Shown: positions 1-6,280 of the stretch, in pieces
How positions within the stretch are numbered: the stretch's first letter is position 1
Layout of the letters: every line of letters begins with the position of its first letter
From: Acidimicrobiia bacterium
GTDB lineage: Bacteria; Actinomycetota; Acidimicrobiia; Spongiisociales; UBA5794
Assembly (NCBI GenBank): GCA_013695075.1
Contig: JACDBE010000122.1
Coordinates: 1 to 9,377 of the forward strand
DNA length: 9,377 nucleotides
Direction of reading: 5' to 3'
Translations under genes and position numbers: made by a program
The notes under the pieces: generated by a model
What the model was told of the DNA's origin: nothing
The model's database searches: none
Seen by the model: only the letters and a program-made list of their open reading frames with translations

Positions 1-861
1 GCCATCGACTTCGAGGTGCGCCAAGGGGAGGCGTTCGGGTTTCTCGGCCCCAACGGCGCCGGTAAGTCGTCGACAATGCGCATGATCGGTGCCGTGTCGC
101 CGGTCACCTCCGGGCACCTGCGGGTGCTCGGGCTGGATCCGGCGACGGACGGCCCGGCGATCCGAGCCCGGCTGGGGGTGGTTCCCCAAGAGGACAACCT
201 CGACGGTGAGCTGCCGGTGGAAGAGAACCTGCTCATCTACGGGCGCTACTTCGATCTTCCCCGCCGGGTCCTCCGACCCCGCATCGACGAGCTGCTGGAG
301 TTCGCCCAGCTCACCGAGCGGCGAACCTCCAAGGTCGACTCGCTGTCGGGGGGGATGAAGCGGCGCCTCACCATCGCCCGCTCGCTGATCAACCAGCCCG
401 ACCTGCTCATCCTCGACGAGCCCACCACCGGGCTCGACCCCCAGGCGCGCCACGTGCTGTGGGATCGGCTGTACCGGCTCAAGCAGCAGGGGGTCACCCT
501 GATCATCACCACGCACTACATGGACGAGGCCGAGCAGCTGTGCGACCGGCTGGTGGTGATGGATCGGGGTGGCATCGTCGCCGAGGGCAGCCCCCGCCAG
601 CTCATCGCCGACCATTCCACCCGAGAGGTGGTGGAGCTGCGCTTCCCGGTCGGGGTCCAGGAGACCCTGGTCGACCGCCTCAACGGGCTGGCCAAACGCT
701 CCGAGCTGCTGGCCGACCGGGTGCTGCTGTACTCCGACGACGGCGATGCCACCGTCTCCGACGTGCACGGGCGCGGCATCCAGCCGGAGGCGGTGGTGGT
801 GCGGCGCAGCACCCTCGAGGACGTCTTCCTGAAGCTCACCGGCCGCAGCCTGATCGACTGA
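1..861 (+). CDS. ABC-2 type exporter ATP-binding protein (5' partial)
   Basis: This is the cytoplasmic ATPase that powers the two permeases encoded next, in the DrrA/NodI-type ABC exporter family. The reading frame is open from base 1. The first visible residues (AIDFEV) are the usual strand just before the Walker A loop, so about 20-30 N-terminal residues lie upstream of the window and the GTG at 16 is internal. Counting from base 1, Walker A (GPNGAGKSST) is at residues 16-25, the ABC signature (LSGGM) at 115-119, Walker B (LLILDEP) at 135-141 with catalytic Glu140, and the switch His at 172 (TTHYMDEAEQ). All key residues are intact. A C-terminal extension of about 80 residues follows, as in DrrA-type proteins, ending in a 'LEDVFLKLTG' motif common in this family. 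The stop lies 2 bp before the first permease, which implies one operon. The exported substrate cannot be told from sequence. Confidence 0.95.
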   Translation, partial: AIDFEVRQGEAFGFLGPNGAGKSSTMRMIGAVSPVTSGHLRVLGLDPATDGPAIRARLGVVPQEDNLDGELPVEENLLIYGRYFDLPRRVLRPRIDELLEFAQLTERRTSKVDSLSGGMKRRLTIARSLINQPDLLILDEPTTGLDPQARHVLWDRLYRLKQQGVTLIITTHYMDEAEQLCDRLVVMDRGGIVAEGSPRQLIADHSTREVVELRFPVGVQETLVDRLNGLAKRSELLADRVLLYSDDGDATVSDVHGRGIQPEAVVVRRSTLEDVFLKLTGRSLID

Positions 862-863
862 CG

Positions 864-1643
864 GTGGCACTCTCCACCAGCCTGCGGGTGTTCGAGACGC
901 ACGCTCGGGTGTACCGGCACACCTGGCGGGGCAGCCTGATATCGACGTTCCTCAACCCGGTGCTGTACCTGGCGGCGATGGGTCTCGGACTGGGGACCCT
1001 GGTGGACGGGGGCTCGGGGCCGACCCCACTGGCCGGAGTCCCCTACCTGGCATACCTGGCCCCGGGGCTGCTGGCGGCGGCGGCGATGCAGACCGCCGCC
1101 GGGGACGCCTCCTACCCGGTGCTCGCCGGGCTGAAGTGGACCAAGACCTACCACGCTGCCTTGGCCACCCCGGTGGGGGTGACCGACCTGCTCGCCGGCC
1201 ACCTCGCCTGGGTGCTGATCCGGGTGCTGATGACCGTCGGCGCCTTCGCCGCCGCCATGGTGCTGCTCGGCGCATCTGGCGTGGCCGCCGCGCTGGCGGC
1301 AAGCCTCCCGGCGGCCCTGGTGGGGCTGGCGTTCGCCGCCGCCGTCACCGCCTTCACCTCGTCGCTGGACAGCGACTTCGGGCTCAGCTCGATGTTCCGC
1401 TTCGCCATCATCCCCATGTTCCTCTTCTCGGGGACGTTCTTTCCCATCACCCAGCTCCCCGGCTGGATCCAACCGGTGGCGTACGCCACCCCGCTGTGGC
1501 ACGGGGTGGAGCTTGCCCGGGCCACCGCCCTCGGCACCGAAACGCAGTGGGCGGTCATCACCCACGTCGGCTACCTAGTGGCCTGGGTGGTGCTGGGCAC
1601 GGTGCTCGCCCGGCGCAACTTCCGCAGGAGGTTGGAGAAGTGA
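864..1643 (+). CDS. ABC-2 type exporter permease, first of a pair
   Basis: This is a 259-residue integral membrane protein of the ABC-2 transporter family (DrrB/NodJ-like), predicted to form the transmembrane channel with the adjacent ATPase. About six hydrophobic segments are visible, near residues 29-48, 57-80, 112-135, 141-166, 177-196 and 229-250. The family hallmark 'FLFSGTFFPI' with the following 'LPGW' loop is present near residues 188-205. The start is GTG at 864, 2 bp after the ATPase stop. No Shine-Dalgarno sequence is visible, so translation is probably coupled to the upstream gene. The frame stays open further upstream, but that part is the shadow of the ATPase gene. The C-terminus ends in an arginine-rich tail (RRNFRRRLEK), consistent with a cytosolic end. 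It resembles the next gene product along its whole length, which suggests a heterodimeric transporter. Confidence 0.92.
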   Translation: MALSTSLRVFETHARVYRHTWRGSLISTFLNPVLYLAAMGLGLGTLVDGGSGPTPLAGVPYLAYLAPGLLAAAAMQTAAGDASYPVLAGLKWTKTYHAALATPVGVTDLLAGHLAWVLIRVLMTVGAFAAAMVLLGASGVAAALAASLPAALVGLAFAAAVTAFTSSLDSDFGLSSMFRFAIIPMFLFSGTFFPITQLPGWIQPVAYATPLWHGVELARATALGTETQWAVITHVGYLVAWVVLGTVLARRNFRRRLEK

Positions 1644-2452
1644 CCTCGGGCACGCTGGTGGGCCGGGTGATCCCACCGGCAGCGCTGGGCAGCAGACGGT
1701 CGCTGCGGTTGGTGGAGCGCAACCTGTTGGTGTACCGGCGCGCCTGGGTCATCATCTTCTCCGGGTTCTTCGAGCCGCTGTTCTACCTGTTCGGGGTCGG
1801 TGTCGGTATCGGGGTGCTGGTGGGCGACATCGCCATCGGTGGCGGACGGGCGGTGTCCTATGCCGAGTTCGTCGCCCCGGCCATGCTGGCGGCGTCGGCG
1901 ATGAACGGCGCCGTGTACGAGTCGACCATCAACATCTTCTTTAAGCTGCGCTGGGCCAAGACCTATGACGCCGTGCTGGCGACCCCGCTCGGTCCCGGCG
2001 ACGTCGCTACCGGCGAGATCACCTGGTCGCTGATGCGAGGTGCCATCTACTCGGCGTGCTTCCTGGCGGTGATGCTGGCGATGGGGCTCATGCCGTCGTT
2101 GTGGGGGTTGCTGGCCCTCCCCGCCGCCCTCCTCATCGGCTTCGCCTTCGCCGCCGTTGGCATGGCCGCCACCACCTTCATGAAATCCTGGCAGGACTTT
2201 GACCTGGTGTCGCTCGTCACCCTCCCCCTGTTCCTGTTTTCGGCCACGTTCTACCCGATGGCGGTGTACCCCGATTGGCTGCAGGCCGTGGCCCGGTTCT
2301 CGCCGCTGTACCACGGGACCGACTTGGTCCGCGGGCTCACCCTTGGCGTGCTCGACTGGAGCCTGCTGGGTCACGTCGCCGTGCTGGTGGCGATGGGGCT
2401 GGTCGGTGCCCTAGTGGCCTCCCGCCGCATCGAACGCCTGTTGCTGAAGTAG
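1640..2452 (+). CDS. ABC-2 type exporter permease, second of a pair
   Basis: This is a 270-residue ABC-2 family permease, paralogous to the preceding gene. Shared blocks are visible: 'RWAKTYDAVLATPLG' here against 'KWTKTYHAALATPVG', and 'FLFSATFYPM' with 'SPLYHGTDLVRG' against 'FLFSGTFFPI' with 'TPLWHGVELARA'. Six hydrophobic segments can be read in the same order. The start is GTG at 1640, which overlaps the previous stop by 4 bp (GTGA). A very good ribosome binding site, AGGAGG at 1626-1631, sits 8 nt upstream and fixes this start. With the ATPase and first permease it should make a complete exporter of one ATPase and two half-channels. It is the last gene of the exporter group; a hairpin and then a TetR regulator follow. 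No substrate can be named, and a link to aromatic catabolism rests only on proximity. Confidence 0.93.
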   Translation: MTSGTLVGRVIPPAALGSRRSLRLVERNLLVYRRAWVIIFSGFFEPLFYLFGVGVGIGVLVGDIAIGGGRAVSYAEFVAPAMLAASAMNGAVYESTINIFFKLRWAKTYDAVLATPLGPGDVATGEITWSLMRGAIYSACFLAVMLAMGLMPSLWGLLALPAALLIGFAFAAVGMAATTFMKSWQDFDLVSLVTLPLFLFSATFYPMAVYPDWLQAVARFSPLYHGTDLVRGLTLGVLDWSLLGHVAVLVAMGLVGALVASRRIERLLLK

Positions 2453-2472
2453 CGGGACGACGGCTCGCCCGC
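2452..2472 (+). terminator. GC-rich hairpin after the exporter genes, possible weak terminator
   Basis: GCGGG at 2452-2456 pairs with CCCGC at 2468-2472. Two more C-G pairs (2458-2459 with 2466-2467) form beyond a bulged A, leaving a 6-nt loop. The stem begins at the last base of the permease stop codon. No run of T follows, so it is not a canonical intrinsic terminator, but such stems are common between GC-rich operons. It would separate exporter transcription from the TetR gene. Confidence 0.3.
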
Positions 2473-2479
2473 CTGATCG

Positions 2480-2495
2480 GTCTGACCGTTCAGTC
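2480..2495. promoter_or_regulatory. TetR operator copy 1, upstream of the tetR gene
   Basis: This 16-bp site (centre CTGACCGTTCAG) matches the perfect palindrome at 3118-3133 at 14 of 16 positions when aligned without gaps. It has two mispaired positions in its own dyad. It ends 16 bp before the GTG of the TetR gene and 3 bp before a -10-like element. That position suits autorepression by the TetR protein. Two copies of one operator flanking the regulator gene make the assignment stronger than either site alone. Confidence 0.72.
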
Positions 2496-2498
2496 AGT

Positions 2499-2504
2499 TA
2501 GTCT
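2499..2504 (+). promoter_or_regulatory. Candidate -10 box of the tetR promoter
   Basis: TAGTCT fits the actinobacterial TANNNT -10 pattern. Its last base is 8 bases before the GTG at 2512, so transcription would begin at or next to the start codon and give a leaderless mRNA. No convincing -35 hexamer is seen at the right distance, and no Shine-Dalgarno sequence precedes the GTG. The element lies directly after operator copy 1. Confidence is limited because the motif is short. Confidence 0.4.
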
Positions 2505-2511
2505 CCGGGTC

Positions 2512-3114
2512 GTGACCGATGGCGCCGCCGTCCGCCCCACCGATCGCCGGTCGGAGTTGATCCGGACGGTGTATCGGGTGATGGCCCGGGACGGGGTGCA
2601 CCGGGTTCCGCTACAGAAGATCGCCGCCGAAGCGGGAGTTTCCAAGGGGCTGTTGCTGTATCACTTCGCCACCAAGGACTCGATGGTCCTGGAGGCGATG
2701 CAGTGGGTGCTCGAGGCAACCGCCGAACGCATCCGCCGCCAGCTGGCGAGCGGCGATGAGAACCGGACCCTGGCCAACGTGGTCGACGCCATCTGGATCG
2801 ATCCCGAGGCCAACCACGACTTCTTCCGGTTCTATCTGGACGGGGTGGAGCACCAGACCCGGTCGCCCGGATTCGAGGAGTTCGGCGATCGGGGTCGCCA
2901 CATCATCGACAGCCTCTACGCCGACCTGATCGCCACCGGGGTCTCCCAGGGAATCTTCGATGTCGTGGACCCGGCTCTGACCGCGGTCCAGATGCGGGCC
3001 GTGATCGAGGGCATGTTCCTCCAATGGCTGCAACGGGGCGATTGGCGGACCTGTCACGGCGAGTACAAGGAACTGTGCTTGGCCGCCCTCGACCGGCTCC
3101 TGCACACGGGTTGA
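2512..3114 (+). CDS. TetR/AcrR-family transcriptional repressor
   Basis: This is a 200-residue cytoplasmic DNA-binding regulator. The N-terminal TetR domain is clear: a helix 'LIRTVYRVMARDGVHRV' at residues 16-32, then the helix-turn-helix 'LQKIAAEAGVSKGLLLYHF' at about 34-52, followed by 'ATKDSMV'. The C-terminal ligand/dimer domain (about residues 60-200) has no motif that reveals the inducer. The start chosen is GTG at 2512, because the helical N-terminus begins soon after it and an operator and -10-like box lie just upstream. The frame is open further upstream only as a shadow of the permease gene. The protein is flanked by two copies of one palindrome, at 2480 and 3118. The second sits inside the boxC promoter, so I infer a repressor of boxCB and downstream genes and of itself. 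The inducer may be benzoyl-CoA or a related CoA ester, by analogy with the TetR-type PaaR that senses phenylacetyl-CoA; that part is inference. Confidence 0.93.
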   Translation: MTDGAAVRPTDRRSELIRTVYRVMARDGVHRVPLQKIAAEAGVSKGLLLYHFATKDSMVLEAMQWVLEATAERIRRQLASGDENRTLANVVDAIWIDPEANHDFFRFYLDGVEHQTRSPGFEEFGDRGRHIIDSLYADLIATGVSQGIFDVVDPALTAVQMRAVIEGMFLQWLQRGDWRTCHGEYKELCLAALDRLLHTG

Positions 3115-3139
3115 ACTGACTGACCGGTCAGTCTAATAT
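3111..3139 (+). promoter_or_regulatory. Promoter of the boxC operon
   Basis: A -35 hexamer TTGAAC (3111-3116, 4 of 6 to TTGACA) and a -10 hexamer TAATAT (3134-3139, fits TANNNT) are separated by exactly 17 bp. The -35 box overlaps the TetR stop codon. The spacer is almost entirely filled by the 16-bp palindrome. The predicted start of transcription, about 7 nt after the -10, is near 3146, only a few bases before the ATG at 3150, so the mRNA would be almost leaderless. Confidence 0.7.
3118..3133. promoter_or_regulatory. TetR operator copy 2, perfect palindrome in the boxC promoter
   Basis: GACTGACCGGTCAGTC is identical to its reverse complement over all 16 bases. It follows the TetR gene directly and sits between the -35 and -10 boxes, so a bound repressor would block RNA polymerase by steric hindrance. 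The core TGACCGGTCA is typical of TetR-family operators in size and symmetry. The imperfect copy at 2480-2495 supports it as the site of the adjacent regulator. Confidence 0.82.
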
Positions 3140-3149
3140 GTGCCTGACC

Positions 3150-4799
3150 ATGATCGACTTTCGGACCCACCCCGAGCGGTACCGGCACTGGAAGCTGGAG
3201 GTGGTGGGGCGGGTCGCCTACCTCAACATGGCCGTCGATCCGAATGGGGGGATCAATCCCGGCTACGAGATGAAGCTCAACTCCTACGACCTGGGGGTGG
3301 ATATCGAGCTCGCCGACGCCGTGCTGCGGCTGCGGTTCGAGTACCCGCAGGTGGGGGCGGTGGTGATCGGCTCGGCCCTGGATCGCGTGTTCTGCGCCGG
3401 AGCCAACATCGGCATGCTGGCCACCGCCCCTCATGCTCTCAAGGTCAACTTCTGCAAGTTCACCAACGAGACCCGTAACGGGATCGAGGACGCCTCGGCC
3501 AATTCGGGCCAGCATTACCTGGCGGCCATCAACGGCAACGCCGCCGGTGGAGGTTACGAACTCGCCCTGGCCACCGATCACATCATGCTCATCGATGATC
3601 GGCGGGCTTCGGTGGCCCTGCCGGAACTGCCCCTTCTCGGTGTCCTGCCTGGGACCGGCGGCCTGACCCGTCTCACCGACAAGCGCCACGTTCGGCGCGA
3701 CCGCGCCGATATCTTCTGTACCTTCGAGGAGGGTCTGAAGGGCCAGAAGGCCGTCGATTGGAAGCTGGTCGACGAACTGGCTCCCGCCCCTTCCTTCGCC
3801 GAGGCGGTAGCCGATCGTGCTCGCGCCTTCGCCGAGGCGTCCGACCGTCCCCGGGACGGGACCGGTGTCGAGCTGACGGACCTCGACCGTACCATCGACG
3901 GCGACACGATCCGTTACTCGTGTCTCCAGGTGGAGATCGACCGCCGCCCGAGAACGGCGTCGCTGCTTCTCCAAGGCCCGCAGACCGCCGCCCCGACAGA
4001 CCCCGAGCAGGCGGTGACCCAGGGAGCCACGTACTGGCCCCTGGCGCTGGCCCGGGAACTGGATGACGCCATCCTCCATCTGCGACTCAACGAGCTCGAG
4101 ATCGGTACCTGGCTGGTGCGCTCGAAGGGCGATCTCGACGCCGTGCTCACCCACGACGCCTTCGTCGCCAGGAACCTGGACCACTGGTTGGTACGCGAGG
4201 TGGCTCTGTTGTGGGCTCGTGTGTTGCGCCGCCTGGACGTCACCTCCCGAACCATCATCGCCCTCATCGAGCCGGAGAGCTGTTTCGGGGGCAACCTCGC
4301 CGACCTCACTCTGGCCGCCGACCGCTCGTACATGCTGGCCGGCACCTGGGGGGGCGAGGGAGGCTCGGTGGCCTACCTGGCGTTCACCGACGCCAGCCGC
4401 GGTCTCCTGCCAATGTCGAACGGGCTGACCCGCCTGCAGACCCGGTTCTGGGGCGACGATGAGGGGCTGGAGATGGCCGAGGCCGCTATCGGCGAGACAC
4501 TCAACGCCGAGGTGGCGGCGAATGCCGGTGTCGTCACCGACGCCATGGACGATCTCGATTGGGACGACGAGTTGCGGCTGATGATCGAGGAGCGGGCGTC
4601 GTTCTCGCCCGACGGCCTCACCGGGCTGGAGGCCAACCTGCGGTTCTCCGGTCCCGAGACCATGGAGACCAAGATCTTCGGGCGGCTCACCGCGTGGCAG
4701 AACTGGGTGTTCCAGCGCCCCAACGCTTCGGGCGACGCCGGCGCCTTGAAACGCTACGGGTCGGGCATCCGCCCCGAGTACGACCAGAGGAGGGTGTGA
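3150..4799 (+). CDS. boxC: 2,3-epoxybenzoyl-CoA dihydrolase / benzoyl-CoA-dihydrodiol lyase BoxC
   Basis: BoxC opens the ring of 2,3-epoxybenzoyl-CoA with two water molecules, releasing formate and 3,4-dehydroadipyl-CoA semialdehyde in the aerobic benzoyl-CoA pathway. The 549-residue length and the N-terminus (IDFRTHPERYRHWKLEV) match the BoxC family. The first crotonase-like half shows the oxyanion-hole motif 'FCAGANI' at residues 81-87 and 'NGNAAGGGYELALATDHI' from residue 128. A second, divergent crotonase-like half carries 'EPESCFGGN' at 374-382 and 'LTLAADRSYML'. The ATG at 3150 is preferred over an in-frame ATG at 3138. The latter overlaps the -10 box, no Shine-Dalgarno precedes either, and family proteins begin with the IDFRT segment. 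The stop overlaps the boxB start by 1 bp. It is the first gene after the TetR-controlled promoter. Confidence 0.95.
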   Translation: MIDFRTHPERYRHWKLEVVGRVAYLNMAVDPNGGINPGYEMKLNSYDLGVDIELADAVLRLRFEYPQVGAVVIGSALDRVFCAGANIGMLATAPHALKVNFCKFTNETRNGIEDASANSGQHYLAAINGNAAGGGYELALATDHIMLIDDRRASVALPELPLLGVLPGTGGLTRLTDKRHVRRDRADIFCTFEEGLKGQKAVDWKLVDELAPAPSFAEAVADRARAFAEASDRPRDGTGVELTDLDRTIDGDTIRYSCLQVEIDRRPRTASLLLQGPQTAAPTDPEQAVTQGATYWPLALARELDDAILHLRLNELEIGTWLVRSKGDLDAVLTHDAFVARNLDHWLVREVALLWARVLRRLDVTSRTIIALIEPESCFGGNLADLTLAADRSYMLAGTWGGEGGSVAYLAFTDASRGLLPMSNGLTRLQTRFWGDDEGLEMAEAAIGETLNAEVAANAGVVTDAMDDLDWDDELRLMIEERASFSPDGLTGLEANLRFSGPETMETKIFGRLTAWQNWVFQRPNASGDAGALKRYGSGIRPEYDQRRV

Positions 4800-6241
4800 T
4801 GAGCTGGCAGGACATCGACTACGAGACCCTGATTCCCAACAACGTCGGGCTGGCCGAGGATGCCCGCCTGCAACGGGCGCTGGAGGGGTGGCACCCCGGG
4901 TACATCGACTGGTGGATGTCGATGGGGCCCGAGGGTTTCCAGATGGCCGACGTCTACCTGCGCACGGCCATCAGCGTCGAAAAGGAGGGCTGGGCCAAGT
5001 TCGGGTACGTGAAGATGCCTCAGTACCGGTGGGGGATCCTGCTCGCCCCCGAGGTCGAAGATCGAGTCATTCCCTGCGGCGAGCACCTCGGCGAGCCCGT
5101 CTGGAAGGAGGTGCCCGGCGAGTACCGAGCGATGCTGCGCCGCCTCATCGTGATCCAGGGAGACACCGAGCCGGCCTCGGTCGAACAGCAACGACATCTG
5201 GGCTCGATCGCCCCCTCGTTGTACGACATGCGCAACCTGTTCCAGGTCAACGTCGAGGAGGGAAGGCACCTGTGGGCGATGGTCTACCTCCTCCACCGGT
5301 ACTTCGGGCGGGACGGGCGAGACGAAGCCGACGATCTGCTCCGCCGCCAGTCGGGGAGCGAGGAGCAGCCACGCATGCTGGGTGCCTTTAACGAGGAGAC
5401 CCCCGACTGGCTCTCCTTCTTCATGTTCACCTACTTCACGGACCGGGACGGCAAGATGCAGCTGGAAGCTCTGGCTCAGTCCGGGTTCGACCCGCTGTCG
5501 CGCACCTGCCGGTTCATGCTGGCCGAGGAGGCGCATCACATGTTCGTCGGGTACACCGGGGTGAAGCGGATCGTGGAGGCCACCGCCCGCGCCATGGCTG
5601 AAACCGGGATCGAAGACCCCTACGACGTCGAGGCGGTGCGCAAACTGGGAGTGATCGACCTACCCACCATCCAGCGCAAGACCAACCTGCACTACTCCCT
5701 CACCCTTGACCTGTTCGGGTCAGAAGAGTCCACCAACGCCGCCGGGTCGTTCAATGCCGGTATCAAGGGGCGGTATCACGAGGACCGGATCGACGACGAT
5801 CACCAGTTGCGGGGTGACACCTATCCGGTCACCAAGCTGGTCGACGGCGAGCTCCAGGCCGTCGCGGTTCCCGCCCTCAATGGCCTCAATGCCCGGCTCC
5901 GGGACGACTTCATTGAGGACTGCCTGGGTGGTATCAGGCGTTGGAACCGTGAGATCGCCAGCCACGGGATCGACTTCGAGATCACCCTGCCCCACGTCGC
6001 CTTCAACCGCGCCATCGGCGAGTTCGGCCCGATCGAGGTCACCCCCGACGGGAAGGTGATCACCGCCGACGAGTTCGCCGCCTCCGCAGCCGAGTGGCTC
6101 CCCACCCCCGATGACAAGGCTCTGATCGACGCCCTCATGGAGCCCGAGGTCGAGCCCGGGCGGTTCGCCTCCTGGATCGCCCCGCCCAGCCGCGGCATCA
6201 ACAACCAGCCCACCGAGTTCGAGTACGTGCTGTTGCCCTGA
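4799..6241 (+). CDS. boxB: Benzoyl-CoA 2,3-epoxidase, diiron oxygenase subunit BoxB
   Basis: BoxB inserts one oxygen atom into benzoyl-CoA to form 2,3-epoxybenzoyl-CoA, using a diiron centre and electrons from the reductase BoxA. The 480-residue length is normal for the family. Ligands I recall from the Azoarcus enzyme (Glu120, Glu150, His153, Asp211, Glu240, His243) all occur here with a constant +4 offset: Glu124, Glu154, His157 (EEGRH), Asp215 (TDRDG), Glu244 and His247 (EEAHH). The core therefore aligns without gaps and should be active. The start ATG at 4799 overlaps the boxC stop by 1 bp (TGATG), and AGGAGG at 4788-4793 is a strong ribosome binding site. Co-translation with BoxC fits the need to remove the reactive epoxide at once. 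No boxA is seen in this window. The protein is soluble, with no signal peptide. Confidence 0.96.
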   Translation: MSWQDIDYETLIPNNVGLAEDARLQRALEGWHPGYIDWWMSMGPEGFQMADVYLRTAISVEKEGWAKFGYVKMPQYRWGILLAPEVEDRVIPCGEHLGEPVWKEVPGEYRAMLRRLIVIQGDTEPASVEQQRHLGSIAPSLYDMRNLFQVNVEEGRHLWAMVYLLHRYFGRDGRDEADDLLRRQSGSEEQPRMLGAFNEETPDWLSFFMFTYFTDRDGKMQLEALAQSGFDPLSRTCRFMLAEEAHHMFVGYTGVKRIVEATARAMAETGIEDPYDVEAVRKLGVIDLPTIQRKTNLHYSLTLDLFGSEESTNAAGSFNAGIKGRYHEDRIDDDHQLRGDTYPVTKLVDGELQAVAVPALNGLNARLRDDFIEDCLGGIRRWNREIASHGIDFEITLPHVAFNRAIGEFGPIEVTPDGKVITADEFAASAAEWLPTPDDKALIDALMEPEVEPGRFASWIAPPSRGINNQPTEFEYVLLP

Positions 6242-6268
6242 CCCACCCGACCAGGAGAAGGCGGTGGA

Positions 6269-6274
6269 TAGGCT
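6269..6274 (+). promoter_or_regulatory. Candidate -10 box before pobA (in the 39-bp boxB-pobA gap)
   Basis: TAGGCT fits the TANNNT pattern and ends 7 bases before the pobA GTG, the same arrangement as before the TetR gene. The only Shine-Dalgarno-like stretch in the gap (AGGAGAAGG from 6253) is about 19 nt from the GTG, too far to be efficient, so a leaderless pobA transcript is possible. No -35 box and no copy of the TetR palindrome are visible here. Read-through from boxB is equally possible. Confidence 0.25.
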
Positions 6275-6280
6275 GCCGGC

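Noticed and set aside
348..354. Run of seven G within the ATPase signature motif (another at 4348-4354 in boxC) as a possible slippage site
   Set aside because: Both runs encode normal glycine codons in intact frames, and no useful alternative frame or stimulatory structure is evident.
516..1565. Minus-strand open frame of 349 codons opposite the exporter genes
   Set aside because: It is antisense to the ATPase and first permease, whose motifs are complete; the composition is a GC-rich artefact.
3138..3149. Earlier in-frame ATG for boxC at 3138
   Set aside because: This ATG overlaps the predicted -10 box and would lie upstream of the transcription start. It adds only four residues that BoxC proteins do not share.
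3054..4184. Minus-strand open frame of 376 codons across tetR and boxC
   Set aside because: It is a shadow of boxC coding sequence. It would also cross the TetR promoter-operator, has low-complexity composition and no family resemblance.
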